Notes: generated from the letters alone by a model not told the origin. Counted from the first letter of the stretch, positions 44,009 to 54,476 are shown. The stretch is 64,000 nucleotides of DNA from Lactiplantibacillus mudanjiangensis (GCF_005405385.1 NZ_BJDY01000002.1:310001-374000); one strand, 5' to 3'. Numbers and translations: made by a program.

Positions 44009-44950
44009 TTAGTTGTTGGTGAGTCCGCCATAGATTTGATCCAGGTTCCATTTCATCATGGTGTAATACGTATCACCAGTTGATCCCTTGCTAGCTAATG
44101 AATCCGTAAAAATCTTAGCATGAATTTTTAAGCCAGTGGACTTAGCCACTTTTTGCATCGACTTAGGCGAGACTGAGGATTCGACAAAGAGACTTTTGAC
44201 ATCAGAATTATCGATTTTTTTGAGTACGGATCGTATCTGTGCCGGTGTCCCTTGTGATTCCGTATTGATTTCCCAGATATAAGCGGGAGTCACATGATAA
44301 GCTTTTGAAAAATACTTAAAGGCGCCTTCAGAAGTGACCAGTAACCGTTGTTTGGCCGGGATATCTTTGAATTTTAATTGTGCGGTTTCATGTAGTTTTT
44401 GTAATTTAGCCACGTAGGTTTTTGTGTTACGCTGGTAAAATTTGGCATTTTTGGGATCAGCTTTTTGCATGGCTTTAGACATCGTTTGGACGTACTTGAT
44501 GCCGTTAGCCAAGTCTAACCACGCATGTGGATCTTTTTCGTTCACATTTGTGGTTAAATGTAGCGCCTTAACTTGACCACTTGCCGATATGACATCTTTG
44601 CCAAAGGTTTTATGACTCGTTTGGACTAACTTCTTAAACCAGCCACTACCCCCAGTTTCTAAATTAAGGCCATTATGAAAGACGAGATCCGCAGCGCTTG
44701 TCTTCGAAACATCTTGTGGTCGGGGATCATACTCATGCGGATCGGTCCCACGCTTGACGATACTGTATAACTCAATCCGATCTTTACCGATGTTATGCAC
44801 CATATCTTCTAGAATCGAGTTAGTGGTGACCACACGCAATTTGTGATTTTGAGTCGTCGTTTGGGTAGCAGGTTGGCGATGAATAAACCAGAACACACCA
44901 CCGACAATCACGATCCACGCGGCTAACACCGTGATAACTTTTTTAATCAT
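44009..44950 (-). CDS. mtsA: Metal ABC transporter substrate-binding protein (Mn/Zn type)
   Basis: A 313-residue cluster A-I solute-binding protein. The metal ligands line up with the Mn-type PsaA/MtsA pattern: His72 (DPHEY), His142 (DPHAW), Glu208 (SEGAF) and Asp283 (FTDSL). A long His-rich zinc loop is absent, favouring Mn(II). The N-terminus (hydrophobic 5-23, then FIHRQPATQ) has no lipobox cysteine, so it is held by a transmembrane anchor or secreted. It overlaps the permease gene by 8 bases. Last gene of the mts operon. Confidence 0.9.
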   Translation of the reverse strand: MIKKVITVLAAWIVIVGGVFWFIHRQPATQTTTQNHKLRVVTTNSILEDMVHNIGKDRIELYSIVKRGTDPHEYDPRPQDVSKTSAADLVFHNGLNLETGGSGWFKKLVQTSHKTFGKDVISASGQVKALHLTTNVNEKDPHAWLDLANGIKYVQTMSKAMQKADPKNAKFYQRNTKTYVAKLQKLHETAQLKFKDIPAKQRLLVTSEGAFKYFSKAYHVTPAYIWEINTESQGTPAQIRSVLKKIDNSDVKSLFVESSVSPKSMQKVAKSTGLKIHAKIFTDSLASKGSTGDTYYTMMKWNLDQIYGGLTNN

Positions 44951-45812
44951 GAGCTAACACCGCCTTAGTTTTAAGTCGCTTAAAGCGGATAAACGCTTGT
45001 TTGGGTGAGCATACAAAGAAAATCAAGAAGAGCGCCGCAGCGACAAGGACGATGGCCGGCCCGGAAGCCCAGTTAAAGGAATAGCTCAAGTAAAGCCCGG
45101 CAATGGAGGTGATCACGCCGATCCCAGCAGCTAGAATCAACATTGTTTCTAACCGGTCCGTCCACAAGAAGGCCGTCGCAGCTGGAGTAATTAACATCGC
45201 AACTACTAAAATAATGCCAACGGTTTGTAGCGCAGAAACTGTGACCAACGTCAAGACTAACATCAAGGCATAGTGCATCATCTGGGTCTTTAACCCGTAT
45301 GTGCGGGCAAAAGTTTCATCAAAAGACGTGATTAATAGTTCTTTGAAGAAGAAAATAACAAACGTTAAGACAATACATAAGACGATGGCCGTGGTTAACA
45401 TGTCGCTATCACTAACGGCCAAAATATTGCCGAACAGAATATGATGCAAGTTTGTGGCACTTTCAGCCATTGAAATCAGGATGAATCCTAACGCATAAAA
45501 AGCACTAAAGACAATCCCAATTGACGTATCCGTTTTGATTTTACTGTGGGCAGCCACGAAACCAATCAGCAGAGCGGCTAAAATGCCGAAAATAGATGCT
45601 CCAATTAAAATGTTAATACCTAAGATATAGGCAATCGCGACCCCCGGTAAAACGGCATGAGAAATTGCATCGCCCATCAAAGACATGCCGCGCAAAATGA
45701 TGAAACTACCGATGATCCCGGACATAATCCCGACCATGATGGCCGTCATGAGGGCGCTTTGTAAAAATTCGTATTTGGTTAAAGCTTGAATAAAGTTAGC
45801 AATAGATGTCAT
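44943..45812 (-). CDS. Metal ABC transporter permease (Mn/Zn type)
   Basis: A 289-residue ABC-3 family permease with eight to nine hydrophobic segments. Typical blocks are present (IGSFIILRGMSLMGDAISHAVLPGVAIAY, and MLITPAATAFLWTDRL near the end). It forms the membrane channel for the ATPase and binding protein encoded beside it and overlaps both genes by a few bases. Called mtsB or mtsC in different species, so no symbol is given. Confidence 0.92.
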   Translation of the reverse strand: MTSIANFIQALTKYEFLQSALMTAIMVGIMSGIIGSFIILRGMSLMGDAISHAVLPGVAIAYILGINILIGASIFGILAALLIGFVAAHSKIKTDTSIGIVFSAFYALGFILISMAESATNLHHILFGNILAVSDSDMLTTAIVLCIVLTFVIFFFKELLITSFDETFARTYGLKTQMMHYALMLVLTLVTVSALQTVGIILVVAMLITPAATAFLWTDRLETMLILAAGIGVITSIAGLYLSYSFNWASGPAIVLVAAALFLIFFVCSPKQAFIRFKRLKTKAVLAHD

Positions 45813-46552
45813 GATTGCGGCACCTCCGGTTGATCAAACAATACTGATGATAGATCAGTACTGAATGCCTGACTAATATTAGTGGGGTTATAAACGTCGG
45901 TCGTGGCCCCAGCCGCCACGATACCGTGATTTAATATCACTAACTCATCAAAATAGCGAGTCACTTTGTTTAAATCATGGTGAACGACAATAATGGTTTT
46001 ACCGGCATCTCGCCACTGCTTTAAGATTTGAACAATCGCCGTTTCACTTTGTAAGTCGATCCCGACAAATGGTTCATCTAAAATAATAATTTCAGCAGCC
46101 TGGACAATGGCTCGCGCCACGAAGACGCGTTGTAATTGCCCACCGGATAAGTTACCGATCTGACGTTTCGCGAAATCTGAGAGACTTACCTGAGCTAAAG
46201 CGGCTAAGCTCGCTTGCTTTTCAGCTTTACCAGGACTTTTGAATAGGCCCAAATGACCATATGTCCCGGTGAGGACTACGTCTAAAACGTTGATGGGAAA
46301 TGTTAAATCGATGTCTTTGCGTTGTTCAACATACGCAATTTGTTGACGGACGGCAGTTAACGGTTGATCGTTGTAAGTCGCAGTACCGTGTTTAGATTTG
46401 ATCAGACCAAGCATCGCCTTAATTAAAGTTGATTTACCTGCACCGTTTGGTCCGATGATACCAGTGATTTTGCCTGCGTTAAAATTAACGGCAACATCAG
46501 TTAAGACTGGTGTGTCATCGTAAGCAACAGTGAGGTTCTTAATTGATAACAT
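45809..46552 (-). CDS. Metal ABC transporter ATP-binding protein (Mn/Zn type)
   Basis: A 247-residue ATPase with Walker A GPNGAGKST (34-42), signature LSGGQLQRV, Walker B IIILDEPFVGID and H-loop VHHD. The start at 46552 follows TTGGAGG at 8 bases; the longer in-frame start at 46591 has no site. First gene of a three-gene operon that drives Mn(II), or possibly Zn(II), uptake. Lactiplantibacillus accumulates much Mn in place of superoxide dismutase. The upstream 46592-46660 is AT-rich and could hold a metal-repressor site, but I cannot define one. Confidence 0.92.
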   Translation of the reverse strand: MLSIKNLTVAYDDTPVLTDVAVNFNAGKITGIIGPNGAGKSTLIKAMLGLIKSKHGTATYNDQPLTAVRQQIAYVEQRKDIDLTFPINVLDVVLTGTYGHLGLFKSPGKAEKQASLAALAQVSLSDFAKRQIGNLSGGQLQRVFVARAIVQAAEIIILDEPFVGIDLQSETAIVQILKQWRDAGKTIIVVHHDLNKVTRYFDELVILNHGIVAAGATTDVYNPTNISQAFSTDLSSVLFDQPEVPQS

Positions 46553-46681
46553 AAAAAGAGCCTCCAAGAAATAGTTTTTATTAATCTTCACAATAAGAAT
46601 AACACGATAATTATTATTAACACAAATATTTTTTAGGCACGGTTAACTTTTATTGGTCATAGTTATAACTTTGACTAATAT

Positions 46682-46717
46682 AAAACGCTCTAGCTAACCG
46701 AATCTAGCTAGAGCGCA
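46682..46717 (-). terminator. Terminator downstream region between Cna-B gene and Mn transporter
   Basis: CGCTCTAGCT (46686-46695) and AGCTAGAGCG (46706-46715) are perfect arms, followed on the minus strand by TTTTAT. It ends the minus-strand Cna-B gene. Confidence 0.85.
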
Positions 46718-46733
46718 TTGGGGGATTCAAAAG

Positions 46734-49223
46734 TTAATGTTGCCGCCAGGTCTTAATTCCAAGAAAACCAAGCAACGCTAAGAGAAGTGCACCCAAAAGG
46801 GCTAATGCCCCATTTTGACTTTCGTTGGTTTGTGGTAATCCAGTACCTTGATGGCCATTTTGTGGGATGCCAGTTTGTCCGGTCATTGCGGTATTGAGCG
46901 CATTGCTTGGCAGCATCGGTGTTTCCGTCGTTGTCGTGCCGTGCGTCGATGCGCTCGGATAAGTCGGTGTCAATGGATAGCCCGGCTTGTTAGGCACATT
47001 TGGTCGATTAGGTGTCGTGGGCGTTTCCGGTTCGGTTGGCGTTGTCGGAACTTCTGGCTCACTTGGTGTGCCTGGTTCAGTGGGCGTTGTCGGTTCCTCC
47101 GGTTTGCCAGGGATGACTGGAATTTCTGGTTCACCGGGGACAATTGGTATTTCTGGATCATTTGGGTAAGCCTCATCGATAGCAGTGACTTCAACGGTCG
47201 ACGTTTGATGCGCACTAATTGTAAATAACAGTGGGGTTGGGTTTAATTTGTACCCAGCCGGGGCTTTAATTTCAACAAATTTATATTGACCAGCGGCGAG
47301 TTTTGTCACCGTCAATTGTCCGGTTGCATCGGTCGTTAAGACCGATTGAATCACTTTTCCAGTCGCGGTTTGTAAATCGTAGACTGCACCAGCTAAATGT
47401 TTGTCGGTACCTTCAGCCTTTTTGATCAATGTAACTGATCCTAATGCCGGTTCGACAATTGGTGGTGTGGTTGATTTGGTATCTTTAGCGGTCACGGTGA
47501 CATTGGCTGTCTGATCGTCCGTAATAGTAAATGGTAATGGTGTTTCGTTCAAGTCGTAGCCGGTCGGGGCCTTAGTTTCAACAAAGCTGTATTGACCAGC
47601 TTTTAAATCCGTCACCGTTAATTGACCATTAGTGTCAGTCGTTAGGCCACTCTTGATAACGGTACCATTTTGATCCTTTAAGTCATAAACGGCTCCCGCT
47701 AACGCATGTTGTGTTTTAGCGTCTTGCTTGGTTAATGTGACACCGCAAGTAGTTGAAACTACCGGAGTTTTGGCATCTGTAGCGGTCACTTTGACCATTG
47801 CCGTTTGACCTTTAGCAATTGTAAACGGTAGTGGGGTCGCATTTAACTCATAACCAGCTGGTGCTTGGGTTTCAACAAAACTATAATCGCCGAAAGCCAA
47901 GTCTTTAACTGTTAGTTGGCCTTGCGCATTAGTTGTCAGGCCACTGTTAACGACTTTACCGGTGTTGTCTTTCAGATCGTAAACCGCACCTGCCAACACA
48001 GCTTTTGTAGCTTGATCAGTTTTGGTTAACTGAACATCACCAGTGGTTGGGGTCTCTTTAGTATCCTTAGCGTTAACGGTCACATTAGCGGTCTGGCCCT
48101 TAACGATGGTGAAGGTTAGGGGGCTAGCATTTAACTCGTATCCAGCCGGCGCTTTGGTTTCAACAAATTGGTAATCTCCTAATGGTAAATTAGAGACCGA
48201 CAAAGTGCCATCGCTGTTGGTCGTTAAACCAGTTTTGATGACTTTACCGGTACTGTCTTGCAACTCGTACACGGCACCTACTAAAACTTGACCATTAGTG
48301 GCATCGGTTTTAGTTAACGTCACACCGCCTATCGCATTATCACCATTACCGGTGCCAGTACCGCCGTACTGAATGTAAGCATCAGCGGATTTTCCATTCA
48401 GTGTAGCAGTGTTTTCCCATCCGAAGCCGCCACCATTTTCAGTCCCAATCGGTGTGGTTGCGTAGGACAAAAGAATGGCGTCTTGGACATCGTTAAAAGT
48501 AAAGGTAATAACATCACCATTAACGGCAACCGTTGGTAAGTCGGTTTTTCCATTTGGTTGGATCGTCCCTAGGATGTTTAGTTTGCCAATCTCAGTCGCA
48601 ACGGAACCGTCCACATATTTCTGATTGGGGCTGAGTGTATCGGTAATAACGGCTTTCCCAATTGGTTGACTATTTGGGTTAATCGTGATTTGCCACTTTA
48701 ATTTTGTTGGCATCCCATTGGCATCTTTCTCGGTGATAACGCCGACTTTGGAAATTGCACTACCTGCATCACTCGCGCCGCTATTATCACGTTCACCATA
48801 AAATTGTAGATAGCCTCGCCAAGTCTGACTGCCGTTAAGGGTTTGGGTGGCGGTGATTGTCCCAGTAGTACTGCCTTCTTTAATCGTGAATATCCCGATG
48901 GTTTCGCCGCCTTCAGTAACGATTGGAATCTTGGTATCATCTTTTGCGACCAACCCGCTTGGCAGGGTGACGGTCGCGGTATCGCCAGGTTTAACCGTTA
49001 TATCGCTGGCAATTTGCCAATTGTACCTAATTTCATATGGCGTATCCTTTGCAAGGGTAGTGGTATCAGTCACAACCTTGCCATTTTGATCAGTGACAAT
49101 GGCGTCATCGCCTTGCAACCCGCTTACTGGAAGCGTGGCCGCTGTGGCAGTATGTGACAACGTGATGATTGCTAATAAAGTCGCCACGATTATTAGCAAT
49201 GTTGATATTAGTTTTCTACGCAT
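46734..49223 (-). CDS. Cna-B (SpaA-like) repeat adhesin, LPQTNE sortase substrate
   Basis: An 829-residue wall-anchored protein and paralog of the one at 13884. Signal peptide (about 1-28), adhesin N domain (about 30-295), four Cna-B/SpaA repeats (about 300-660, each with Lys early and E-x-KAP-x-GY late, fitting internal isopeptide bonds), a Pro/Glu-rich stalk (PGEPEIPVIPGKPEEP), LPQTNE, a membrane segment and a basic end. Repeat 3 opens with TTCGVTL, an unusual cysteine for an exported protein. The fourth repeat has VEIKAP instead of VETKAP. Ligand unknown. Confidence 0.9.
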   Translation of the reverse strand: MRRKLISTLLIIVATLLAIITLSHTATAATLPVSGLQGDDAIVTDQNGKVVTDTTTLAKDTPYEIRYNWQIASDITVKPGDTATVTLPSGLVAKDDTKIPIVTEGGETIGIFTIKEGSTTGTITATQTLNGSQTWRGYLQFYGERDNSGASDAGSAISKVGVITEKDANGMPTKLKWQITINPNSQPIGKAVITDTLSPNQKYVDGSVATEIGKLNILGTIQPNGKTDLPTVAVNGDVITFTFNDVQDAILLSYATTPIGTENGGGFGWENTATLNGKSADAYIQYGGTGTGNGDNAIGGVTLTKTDATNGQVLVGAVYELQDSTGKVIKTGLTTNSDGTLSVSNLPLGDYQFVETKAPAGYELNASPLTFTIVKGQTANVTVNAKDTKETPTTGDVQLTKTDQATKAVLAGAVYDLKDNTGKVVNSGLTTNAQGQLTVKDLAFGDYSFVETQAPAGYELNATPLPFTIAKGQTAMVKVTATDAKTPVVSTTCGVTLTKQDAKTQHALAGAVYDLKDQNGTVIKSGLTTDTNGQLTVTDLKAGQYSFVETKAPTGYDLNETPLPFTITDDQTANVTVTAKDTKSTTPPIVEPALGSVTLIKKAEGTDKHLAGAVYDLQTATGKVIQSVLTTDATGQLTVTKLAAGQYKFVEIKAPAGYKLNPTPLLFTISAHQTSTVEVTAIDEAYPNDPEIPIVPGEPEIPVIPGKPEEPTTPTEPGTPSEPEVPTTPTEPETPTTPNRPNVPNKPGYPLTPTYPSASTHGTTTTETPMLPSNALNTAMTGQTGIPQNGHQGTGLPQTNESQNGALALLGALLLALLGFLGIKTWRQH

Positions 49224-49332
49224 AAAGCATCCCCTCCATGATGATGCGTAACTCTTCTTGACAATTCCCCAAATAACACAATTAGTTTAGAGCTAACTTA
49301 AAGTTCGTCAGCCGATTCACTAATTTTAAGTC

Positions 49333-49361
49333 ACTATAGTTTATTAAGCGCTAACTCACAA
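49333..49361 (-). promoter_or_regulatory. Promoter of the Cna-B adhesin gene
   Basis: On the minus strand TTGTGA (49356-49361), 17 bases, TATAGT (49333-49338), about 110 bases before the start. The rest of the 660-bp gap 49224-49883 is AT-rich and has only this and the promoter at 49771. Confidence 0.6.
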
Positions 49362-49770
49362 CTTAGAAATTTCAAATGGCAAAGTTAGGATATTGCCCGA
49401 ACGTTATCAGTGAAACGTCAGTAAACCTGGTGAGATCAAGGAAAAAACCGTACTAGCTTATTATCTAAAATTATTTTTTTAATATTTCGAGTAGGAATAA
49501 TTGATTTAAGGGGGTGATTAGTTTACGCGGTTAGTAGAACGAGCTAAGCATGAAAACGAGCATAATTATTATTAATAAATGGTTAACTTAAAATTAACCT
49601 ATTATCAATAAAAAGCATGAATTAATTAGTGATATCTATAATATATTTTAATAGTGAATTTGCCATCAGATGGGCCTCCTTTAGATTTAAAACCATTTTA
49701 ATCCAGTTGTGTATTGCAATGATTATGGCTACAAACGTTGCTACATCAGCGTTTGTAGACTGATTTCATA

Positions 49771-49799
49771 TTGAATTCGATCAATTAAGGGACTATACT
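49771..49799 (+). promoter_or_regulatory. Promoter of giant BspA-like gene 1
   Basis: TTGAAT, 17-base spacer, TATACT (49794-49799), 85 bases before the start. The same TTGAA..TATACT layout precedes the other two giant genes. Confidence 0.7.
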
Positions 49800-49883
49800 A
49801 TTGTTGATTAATAAGGAATGATTTATTTTTTAATAAAAATCTGGGGATTCTAACGAATATCAATGTAAAAAGGGGTCGGTATC

Positions 49884-52800
49884 ATGAGTCGGCATAATCA
49901 ACGTAATCCATATTTAAACACACAACTACACTATAAGATGTATAAACAAGGTCGCTTTTGGTTATTTGCTGGGGTGATGGTCATAGGGATTTTCCAAGGC
50001 CAAGCAGCAGCCATTCAAGCGGATACAGTGACGGAAACTAGTACGCAAAGCAGTAGTAGTCAAGTGGTGGCTGACAGTTCTACTTCAACAAGCGTCACCT
50101 TGAGCAGTTCAACTGACAGTACTGCGGCAAATAGTCAGGCGCAAAGTGATAGCGCTGCCACTAGTGCAACTGCGGCAACGAGTACGACTGATGATCAATC
50201 AGCTGCGACCAGTGCAAGTTCACAAGCCACTTCAAGTCAAACGTCAACCACTAGTTCCAGTACAGTAACGGCCACGAGTGCGGGAACTAATCAGGACAGT
50301 GTCACATCGACTACAACCACCGAGACAACAACTGCTAAACAGGCGGCCTCACAAGCGACCGCCTCAACGACTACTGCAACTGCTAGTCAAGCCACCAGTC
50401 AAGCAACCTCGGCTAATGTTGACGCAACAGTTGCCAGTACAGAGACGACTGATACAACGAGTAACGCTAGTTCGGCTGCGGCATCATCAGCGAATACTGA
50501 CCAAGCTGCTAATGTGGCCACTGCCGATTTAGCCACGAACACACAAGTTCAAACACCAGTAGCAGAAACAGTCACCACGCCAGTAACCACAGCTGCTGTC
50601 GTGGCTAGTGCGGATGTCGCCTTGACAGCAACGACTACGAACGATCAACAAGTGACTAATAAGCGGGCTTTGCTGATGCGGGCTGCTACGGTTGCTAGCG
50701 ATATTGCCAGCGGGACAGCTGGTACTTGTGATTGGCGGATTGATAGTGCTGGAACGTTACATATGGGGGCTGGGACTTTAGCGGCTGGTGATTGGCAAAA
50801 CTATACTAATAGCATTAAGGTTATTACTTTTGATGGCCCTGTAGTTGCCCCAGTTAATGCTAGTGGTCTCTTTAGCGGCTTGAAAAATTTAACGACCATT
50901 ACAAATCCAGACCAATTAGATTTAAGCCAAACAACAACTGTATCAATGATGTTTGCTAATGATACCAGTTTGACGAGTGTAGATTTACACACTTGGAACA
51001 CTAGTAACGTCACAAATATTCGTAGTATGTTTTGGCTAGATAACAAATTAGCCACTGTTAATATGGCTGGCTGGGATGTTAGTCATGTCACTGATTTCTC
51101 TGATGCCTTTTATGAGTGTGAGGCACTAACCACGCTACAGACAACCGGTTGGAATACAAGTAGCGCCACTGACATGCGGAACATGTTTTATCGAGATGGC
51201 GCATTAACTAGTCTTGATGTTAGCAACTGGAACACCAGTCATGTCACGAACATGCAACAAATGTTTGATGGTAACAGTAGTCTTGGAGCTTTAGATGTTA
51301 GCAATTGGGATACTAGTCAAGTAACCTCACTTTACTTAATGTTTTCAGGTGATTCAAAGCTGACTCAACTTGATGTCGGTAATTGGAATACCGGTAACGT
51401 CACGAACATGTCGGGAACGTTTGGCGGTTGTAAGGGGCTCACCACATTAGATATCGCTAACTGGGATACGAGTAAAGTGACAGTCATGGACAGTATGTTG
51501 GCCAGCTGCAGTGGTTTAACAAGTTTAGATTTGAGCGCTTGGAACACTGGTAATGTGACCACCTTCATGTTTATGTTCAGTGGCGATACCGGATTGACCA
51601 GTTTAAATGTTGCTAATTGGGACACACACAATGTCAAAAACACTGGTGGTATGTTTGACAGTACTTTAGGGTTAACTAGCCTTGATTTAAGCGGTTGGGA
51701 TACGAGTAATGTCGTTGATGCGGACAATATGTTCGATGAAGCGAATAATCTCGTGACCTTAAAAACGGATAATTGGACCTTACCAAAACTCAAGGCTGCA
51801 TACAACATGTTCTTAGACTGTTGGAATTTAGCCTCAATTAGCCAGACCGCTAACTGGGACCTGAGTAGTTTAACCGATGCTGGCAGTATGTTTATGAATG
51901 ATTACGTCTTAACAACGTTAGATTCAACTAATTGGAGTTTAGCCAGCTTACAATCAGCTAAGCAAATGTTTGGTGAATGCCGAATTTTATCGACTTTAGA
52001 TACGAGCAATTGGCAGATGGGTAATGTAACGACCATGCAAAACATGTTCATGGATGCCAGGAAGTTGACCAGCCTAGATGTCAGCAACTGGGACACTCAT
52101 AGCTTACAAGATGCTACGCAAATGTTCATTAACGATATCGGCCTAACAAGCTTAGACGTGTCAAATTGGGACACGTCTAGCTTGACCTCAACTTGGAATA
52201 TGTTTTACGACATGCTTAATTTAAAAACGTTGGACGTTTCCAAATGGGATACGGGCAACTTGCAAACCGCACAAAATATGTTCTATTGGGCTGCTAGTTT
52301 GGAAAACCTTGATACTAGCAATTGGGACACTCACAGTTTGACCAACGTGGCTGGGATGTTCGTTAATAATCAAAGCATGACCAGCCAAGATTTAAGTAAG
52401 TGGGATACCAGCAAGATCACCACAATGAAATGGTTGTTCTTCGGCGATACTGCATTGAAGACATTGAATTTAGCTAACTTTAATATGCGGGGGGCGTCCG
52501 ATCAAAATATCGTGTTCTCTGGTGACACCGCGTTACAAACGCTAACATTAGGGGCCGATGCCGTATTACAAAGTAGTACCGTTAGTGCCGCGCTACCTGC
52601 AGTGCCAAGTAACGCTAGTTACACCGGACTTTGGGTCAACACCGAAGGGCAAACCTTTACGTCCGCTGAATTGATGGCGCTGTACGCCGCTGATTCAACG
52701 ACCGCTGTCGCCGATACGTATACTTGGCAAATCAATCAGAGTAGTTTAGTCGTTAAAGATTTAACAATCATGCAAACACCAACCAATACGTGGCAAGCTG

Positions 52801-54377
52801 GCGACAACTTCGTCAGTGCGACCGACAACAATGGTCAACCATTGACTCTAGCTGATTTGGTTGTTGAGGGTTCAGTAGATACGAGCAAACCAAATGTCTA
52901 CTATGTGACTTACGAAAACGGTGCATTCTATACCGGTGTTGCAACGATTACGGTTCAAGCAACACAAGCAAGTGTTGGCGCGCATGATACAACCGTGATT
53001 CAAGGTCAACCATGGCAAGCTCAAGATAGTTTTGTGAGCGCGACCGATGCGACTGGTCAAACGGTGGACTTTGGACAAGTCAAGGTCACTGATGATGATC
53101 AAGTTGATACGAGCAAACTTGGAACTTATGCGGTCACATATCAATACACTGATGCTAGTGGCAATGTGAAGACTCAGACCATTAATGTGACGGTCGTTAA
53201 GAGTCAAGTTGCCGTTAATGCTAAAGCAACGACGATTATTCAAGGGCAGGCTTGGTCTGCTAAAGATAATTTAGTTAGTGCCACCAACGCTGACGGCACA
53301 ACTGGTGATTTAACCGCTGTCAAGGTGTTGAATGCTGATCAAGTTAACGTTAAACAACCTGGTGATTACCAAGTGACGTATCAATATACCGATGCTTATG
53401 GTAATGTTGCCACCCAAACAGTTATCGTAACTGTTGTGCCTACTCAGGCTAAAGTTGAAGCGCATGACACCACGATTATTCAAGGTCAAACTTGGGAACC
53501 AAGTGATAGCTTAGATAGTGTCACAACAGCGACTGGTGCCAAAGGTCATTTACCAGATGTCATGATTAGCGAAGCTACGGCCGTTAACGTTAAAAAGCCA
53601 GGTCAATACTCAGTCACTTATCAATATACGGATGTCTATGGTAATGTGGTCACAAGAACCATTACTTTAACGGTTGTCGCTACCAAAGCTAGTGTTAAAG
53701 CTAAGAATGTCACCGTTGATCAAAATACTAAGTGGACAGCCGTTGATGACTTTGTGAGTGCGACTGATGCAGCTGGTAAAGCCGTTGATTTTAACCAAAT
53801 TAAGGTCCTTGGTGCGGACAAAGTTAATTTGGCGCAAGCCGGTCAATATTCACTAACATATCAATATACTGATGCATACGGCAATGTTGTTAGTCAAGTC
53901 GTGACTTTGACGGTTAAAGCCACTACTGACACTGGTAATCCTGATGTGATCACACCAACGCAACCGGATGATAACAACACATCAAGTGCGCCAGTTGATC
54001 AAACGCCAGCAACTAGTGCCGCTGATCAAATAAGTTCTCAAGCCACTGAACCAACGAGTGAGGCACAAGGTGCCACGATTACGGTGGCTAGTGCTAAACC
54101 GAAAGCTAAGGCGGCTACCACGACCACTACTTGGACTGGTGCTACGGTGTCAACTGGTCAAAAACCAACAAAAACGCTTGCTACTAAGCAGTCAAGCAGT
54201 CAACCAATGGTCAAAACGATGGCTAACCGACCAGACATGACTAAACCAACCGCAACGCAAGCACAACAATTACCACAAACTGACGAAACCACACCAAAAT
54301 CAGCCGGCTTACTTGGCTTATTGTTAGGCTTAAGTACCTTAGGCTTAGCAGGGAGTCGTAAGCGGCGGCATAATTAG
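49884..54377 (+). CDS. Giant BspA-like surface protein 1, LPQTDE sortase substrate
   Basis: A 1,497-residue protein. A KxYKxGKxW signal peptide (HYKMYKQGRFWLFAGVMVIG, about 15-48) is followed by a Ser/Thr/Ala-rich stretch (about 50-250), DUF285 BspA-type repeats of about 25 residues (about 290-910, core LDVSNWDTSxVTxMxxMF) that form a leucine-rich-repeat-like solenoid, Ig-like repeats of about 80 residues (about 950-1360, core TYQYTDAYGNV), a Thr-rich stalk and LPQTDE with tail SRKRRHN. BspA proteins in other bacteria bind host matrix or cells; the ligand here is unknown. First of three tandem giants. Confidence 0.92.
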   Translation: MSRHNQRNPYLNTQLHYKMYKQGRFWLFAGVMVIGIFQGQAAAIQADTVTETSTQSSSSQVVADSSTSTSVTLSSSTDSTAANSQAQSDSAATSATAATSTTDDQSAATSASSQATSSQTSTTSSSTVTATSAGTNQDSVTSTTTTETTTAKQAASQATASTTTATASQATSQATSANVDATVASTETTDTTSNASSAAASSANTDQAANVATADLATNTQVQTPVAETVTTPVTTAAVVASADVALTATTTNDQQVTNKRALLMRAATVASDIASGTAGTCDWRIDSAGTLHMGAGTLAAGDWQNYTNSIKVITFDGPVVAPVNASGLFSGLKNLTTITNPDQLDLSQTTTVSMMFANDTSLTSVDLHTWNTSNVTNIRSMFWLDNKLATVNMAGWDVSHVTDFSDAFYECEALTTLQTTGWNTSSATDMRNMFYRDGALTSLDVSNWNTSHVTNMQQMFDGNSSLGALDVSNWDTSQVTSLYLMFSGDSKLTQLDVGNWNTGNVTNMSGTFGGCKGLTTLDIANWDTSKVTVMDSMLASCSGLTSLDLSAWNTGNVTTFMFMFSGDTGLTSLNVANWDTHNVKNTGGMFDSTLGLTSLDLSGWDTSNVVDADNMFDEANNLVTLKTDNWTLPKLKAAYNMFLDCWNLASISQTANWDLSSLTDAGSMFMNDYVLTTLDSTNWSLASLQSAKQMFGECRILSTLDTSNWQMGNVTTMQNMFMDARKLTSLDVSNWDTHSLQDATQMFINDIGLTSLDVSNWDTSSLTSTWNMFYDMLNLKTLDVSKWDTGNLQTAQNMFYWAASLENLDTSNWDTHSLTNVAGMFVNNQSMTSQDLSKWDTSKITTMKWLFFGDTALKTLNLANFNMRGASDQNIVFSGDTALQTLTLGADAVLQSSTVSAALPAVPSNASYTGLWVNTEGQTFTSAELMALYAADSTTAVADTYTWQINQSSLVVKDLTIMQTPTNTWQAGDNFVSATDNNGQPLTLADLVVEGSVDTSKPNVYYVTYENGAFYTGVATITVQATQASVGAHDTTVIQGQPWQAQDSFVSATDATGQTVDFGQVKVTDDDQVDTSKLGTYAVTYQYTDASGNVKTQTINVTVVKSQVAVNAKATTIIQGQAWSAKDNLVSATNADGTTGDLTAVKVLNADQVNVKQPGDYQVTYQYTDAYGNVATQTVIVTVVPTQAKVEAHDTTIIQGQTWEPSDSLDSVTTATGAKGHLPDVMISEATAVNVKKPGQYSVTYQYTDVYGNVVTRTITLTVVATKASVKAKNVTVDQNTKWTAVDDFVSATDAAGKAVDFNQIKVLGADKVNLAQAGQYSLTYQYTDAYGNVVSQVVTLTVKATTDTGNPDVITPTQPDDNNTSSAPVDQTPATSAADQISSQATEPTSEAQGATITVASAKPKAKAATTTTTWTGATVSTGQKPTKTLATKQSSSQPMVKTMANRPDMTKPTATQAQQLPQTDETTPKSAGLLGLLLGLSTLGLAGSRKRRHN

Positions 54378-54388
54378 ATATTAATCTT

Positions 54389-54432
54389 AAAAAATCAGTA
54401 AACCACGTCTTGTTGGTTTGCTGATTTTTTTT
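54389..54432 (+). terminator. Terminator of giant BspA-like gene 1
   Basis: AAAAAATCAG-TAAACC pairs with GGTTTG-CTGATTTTTT; T8 follows. Confidence 0.9.
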
Positions 54433-54476
54433 ATTGCCTATCATGTATAAAGCGATAAATTTTTAATTATTTTTGA

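Noticed and set aside
49224-49883. Possible small gene or RNA in the 660-bp gap
   Set aside because: Apart from promoters facing both ways I see no frame with a ribosome-binding site and no stable hairpin.
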